Assembly (NCBI GenBank): GCA_021799935.1
Contig: JAJYZM010000046.1
Coordinates: 1 to 7,113 of the forward strand
From: a bacterium
Lineage (GTDB): Bacteria; SZUA-79; Acidulodesulfobacterales; Acidulodesulfobacteraceae
Direction of reading: 5' to 3'
Length of the DNA: 7,113 nucleotides
A program made the position numbers and the translations under genes. Under the pieces are notes generated by a model. That model saw only the letters and a program-made list of their open reading frames with translations, searched no databases and was not told the DNA's origin. How positions within the stretch are numbered: the stretch's first letter is position 1; every line of letters begins with the position of its first letter. Positions 6,256-7,113 of this stretch are shown piece after piece.

Positions 6256-6404
6256 AACCGCCCCGTCAGGCTGGCGCCTGACACCCCTCCTTGTAAAGGA
6301 GGGGAGCTAAAGCCGATAATAAAGACTTAACAGTAAAAAGCAGCTAAAAGGTTTTATAAACTCTCCTCCTTTTTAAGGGGGGGAGTCCGTAGGGCGGGGT
6401 GGTT
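6256..6404. mobile_element. MITE-like inverted-repeat element between flgK and flgL
   Basis: The element has imperfect terminal inverted repeats: AACCGCCCCGTC at 6256-6267 and GGGCGGGGTGGTT at 6392-6404, whose reverse complement is AACCACCCCGCCC. Each arm holds a GC-rich hairpin: GTCAGGC-TGGC-GCCTGAC (6265-6282) and CCCCTCCTT-GTA-AAGGAGGGG (6284-6304) on the left; CTCTCCTCCTT-TTT-AAGGGGGGGAG (6361-6385, two G-T mismatches that would wobble-pair in RNA) on the right. The centre (6307-6360) is A+T-rich and non-coding. TATTT lies just outside the left end and again at 6406-6410, two bases beyond the right end, a possible but uncertain target duplication. The organisation fits a small non-autonomous element or a dispersed structured repeat; no transposase is present. 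The GC-rich arms contrast sharply with the flanking DNA. Confidence 0.65.
6294..6319 (+). promoter_or_regulatory. Candidate sigma-28 (FliA) promoter for flgL
   Basis: GCCGATAA (6312-6319) is identical to the enteric sigma-28 -10 consensus. TAAA (6294-6297), the most conserved part of the -35 box, lies 14 bases upstream; the usual TAAA to -10 distance is 15. The extended -35 (TAAAGGAG) matches TAAAGTTT at five of eight. The -35 falls in the left-arm hairpin of the MITE-like element and the -10 in its centre. Transcription would start near 6326 and give a leader of about 105 bases containing the right-arm hairpin. Late promoters before flgKL genes are known in enteric bacteria, here one would serve flgL alone. 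Confidence 0.5.
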
Positions 6405-6418
6405 TTATTTTTTAAAAT

Positions 6419-6423
6419 GAGGT
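6419..6423 (+). promoter_or_regulatory. Ribosome binding site of flgL
   Basis: GAGGT lies eight bases before the ATG at 6432 and fixes that start. The sequence CCTC at 6365-6368, in the right arm of the upstream element, could pair with it, though it is more likely to pair within its own hairpin. Confidence 0.65.
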
Positions 6424-6431
6424 AAAGCGAA

Positions 6432-7113
6432 ATGATACAGATAACCAACGGCATGATATACAATAATATTAACAACGAATTGTCGAACGAATCTACAAAT
6501 ATTTACAATCTTCAGGCCCAGATTTCGAGCGGCCTGCAAATCAACTATCCGCAGGATAATCCGGGGGGCATGGTCAATGTTCTTTCGTATAAAAACAGCA
6601 CGGCGCTAGTAACGCAGTATAATTCGAACGTAAGCATCGCTAACAGCGTAGGCTCTTTAGCTTCGTCCACAATAAGCAGCGCTATGACGGCGGTAAATCA
6701 GGCAAGCACGCTTGCTATCGAAATGGCAAACGGAACGAATACTCCTGCGAATAATCAGGCGGCGGCACAGCAGGTAGGGCAGATTATCAACGAACTTACG
6801 CAGTCGGCTGGTACTTCTTATAACGGACAGAATATTTTTACGGGGAACAATCTTAATCTATCCGCTGCATATACGACTACGACGTCGTGGTATAAATCAA
6901 GCGGAATGACGTCTCCTGTTTCTTACAGCGTATATACCTATGCCGGAACGGATACGAACCAGAATTATCAGATAACCCAGAATGAAACGGTAACCCCGTC
7001 GCTTACCGCCGATTCGATATTTGGAAACGATCCAAAATCGACTATGACCGGTTCTTCCTCTGCAAACGCAGTTGTCCCTTCCGGTCTAATTTCCGTTCTT
7101 TCGCTTTTTCAGT
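6432..7113 (+). CDS. flgL: Flagellar hook-filament junction protein FlgL (HAP3), 3'-truncated by the window edge
   Basis: FlgL forms the second ring of the hook-filament junction, between FlgK and flagellin. The frame is open from the ATG at 6432 to the end of the window, giving 227 residues with no stop. The N-terminal coiled region matches the FlgL/flagellin fold: ITNGMIYNNINNEL (4-17), IYNLQAQISSGLQINYPQDNPGGM (24-47), a helix through about 110, and TSYNGQNIFTG (128-138), the counterpart of the family's Y-x-G-x-x-x-F-x-G. The start ITNGMIYNN and the NYPQDNP motif favour FlgL over flagellin, as does the position after flgK. From about 140 the sequence becomes Thr/Ser-rich and variable, as expected for the exposed domain. 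Family members are about 300 residues or more, so the C-terminal axial helix is missing here. It is the predicted second client of the FlgN chaperone. Confidence 0.92.
   Translation, partial: MIQITNGMIYNNINNELSNESTNIYNLQAQISSGLQINYPQDNPGGMVNVLSYKNSTALVTQYNSNVSIANSVGSLASSTISSAMTAVNQASTLAIEMANGTNTPANNQAAAQQVGQIINELTQSAGTSYNGQNIFTGNNLNLSAAYTTTTSWYKSSGMTSPVSYSVYTYAGTDTNQNYQITQNETVTPSLTADSIFGNDPKSTMTGSSSANAVVPSGLISVLSLFQ

Noticed and set aside
6284..6304. Left-arm hairpin as an intrinsic terminator of flgK
   Set aside because: The 9-bp GC-rich stem is followed by GAGCTAAAG rather than a T tract, so it lacks the second half of a terminator.
6417..6425. Two-codon upstream frame ATG AGG TAA before flgL
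   Set aside because: It overlaps the flgL Shine-Dalgarno sequence and has no binding site of its own; most likely chance.
1..7113. CRISPR array, tRNA or rRNA genes, toxin-antitoxin or defence system
   Set aside because: No regularly spaced repeats, no cloverleaf or rRNA signatures and no non-flagellar genes were seen; coding space is fully taken by flagellar genes.

Overview
The window is a slice of a flagellar gene cluster. All eight genes lie on the + strand, in the order flgG (5' end missing), flgA, flgH, flgI, flgM, flgN, flgK, flgL (3' end missing). FlgH (L-ring lipoprotein) and FlgI (P-ring protein) show a diderm bacterium with an outer membrane. The order, with flgA inside the rod/ring genes and flgM-flgN directly before flgK-flgL, resembles clusters in Deltaproteobacteria and related lineages more than the enteric flgAMN / flgBCDEFGHIJKL layout. 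Base composition is moderate, with A+T-rich gaps and an A+T-rich flgA. I cannot name the species; a deltaproteobacterium-like lineage is a guess.

Layout. Positions 1-619 hold the C-terminal three quarters of the distal rod protein FlgG. A 74-base gap carries a palindromic intergenic repeat. Positions 694-3231 hold flgA, flgH and flgI, which build the P and L rings; these three genes have weak ribosome binding sites and short gaps. An 86-base gap follows, where flgJ might be expected; it holds a candidate sigma-28 (FliA-type) promoter and a clear Shine-Dalgarno sequence before flgM. Positions 3318-6224 hold flgM (anti-sigma-28), flgN (export chaperone) and flgK (first hook-filament junction protein); flgK begins on the base after the flgN stop codon. 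A 207-base gap before flgL is filled largely by an inverted-repeat, MITE-like element. It contains a sequence identical to the enteric sigma-28 -10 consensus. flgL (second junction protein) runs off the right edge.

How they work together. FlgG forms the distal rod. FlgA chaperones FlgI onto it in the periplasm, and FlgH completes the outer-membrane bushing. When the hook is finished FlgM is exported, which frees sigma-28. FlgN delivers FlgK and FlgL, which form the junction on which the filament grows. The two candidate sigma-28 promoters fall where this checkpoint model expects late genes to be switched on.

Most of the window is ordinary flagellar biology. The points worth a second look are the repeat element that appears to carry part of the flgL promoter, the duplicated surface domain in FlgK, an unusual N-terminal motif in FlgK, the absence of flgJ between flgI and flgM, and the palindrome before flgA. 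I see no evidence of a wholly new system.
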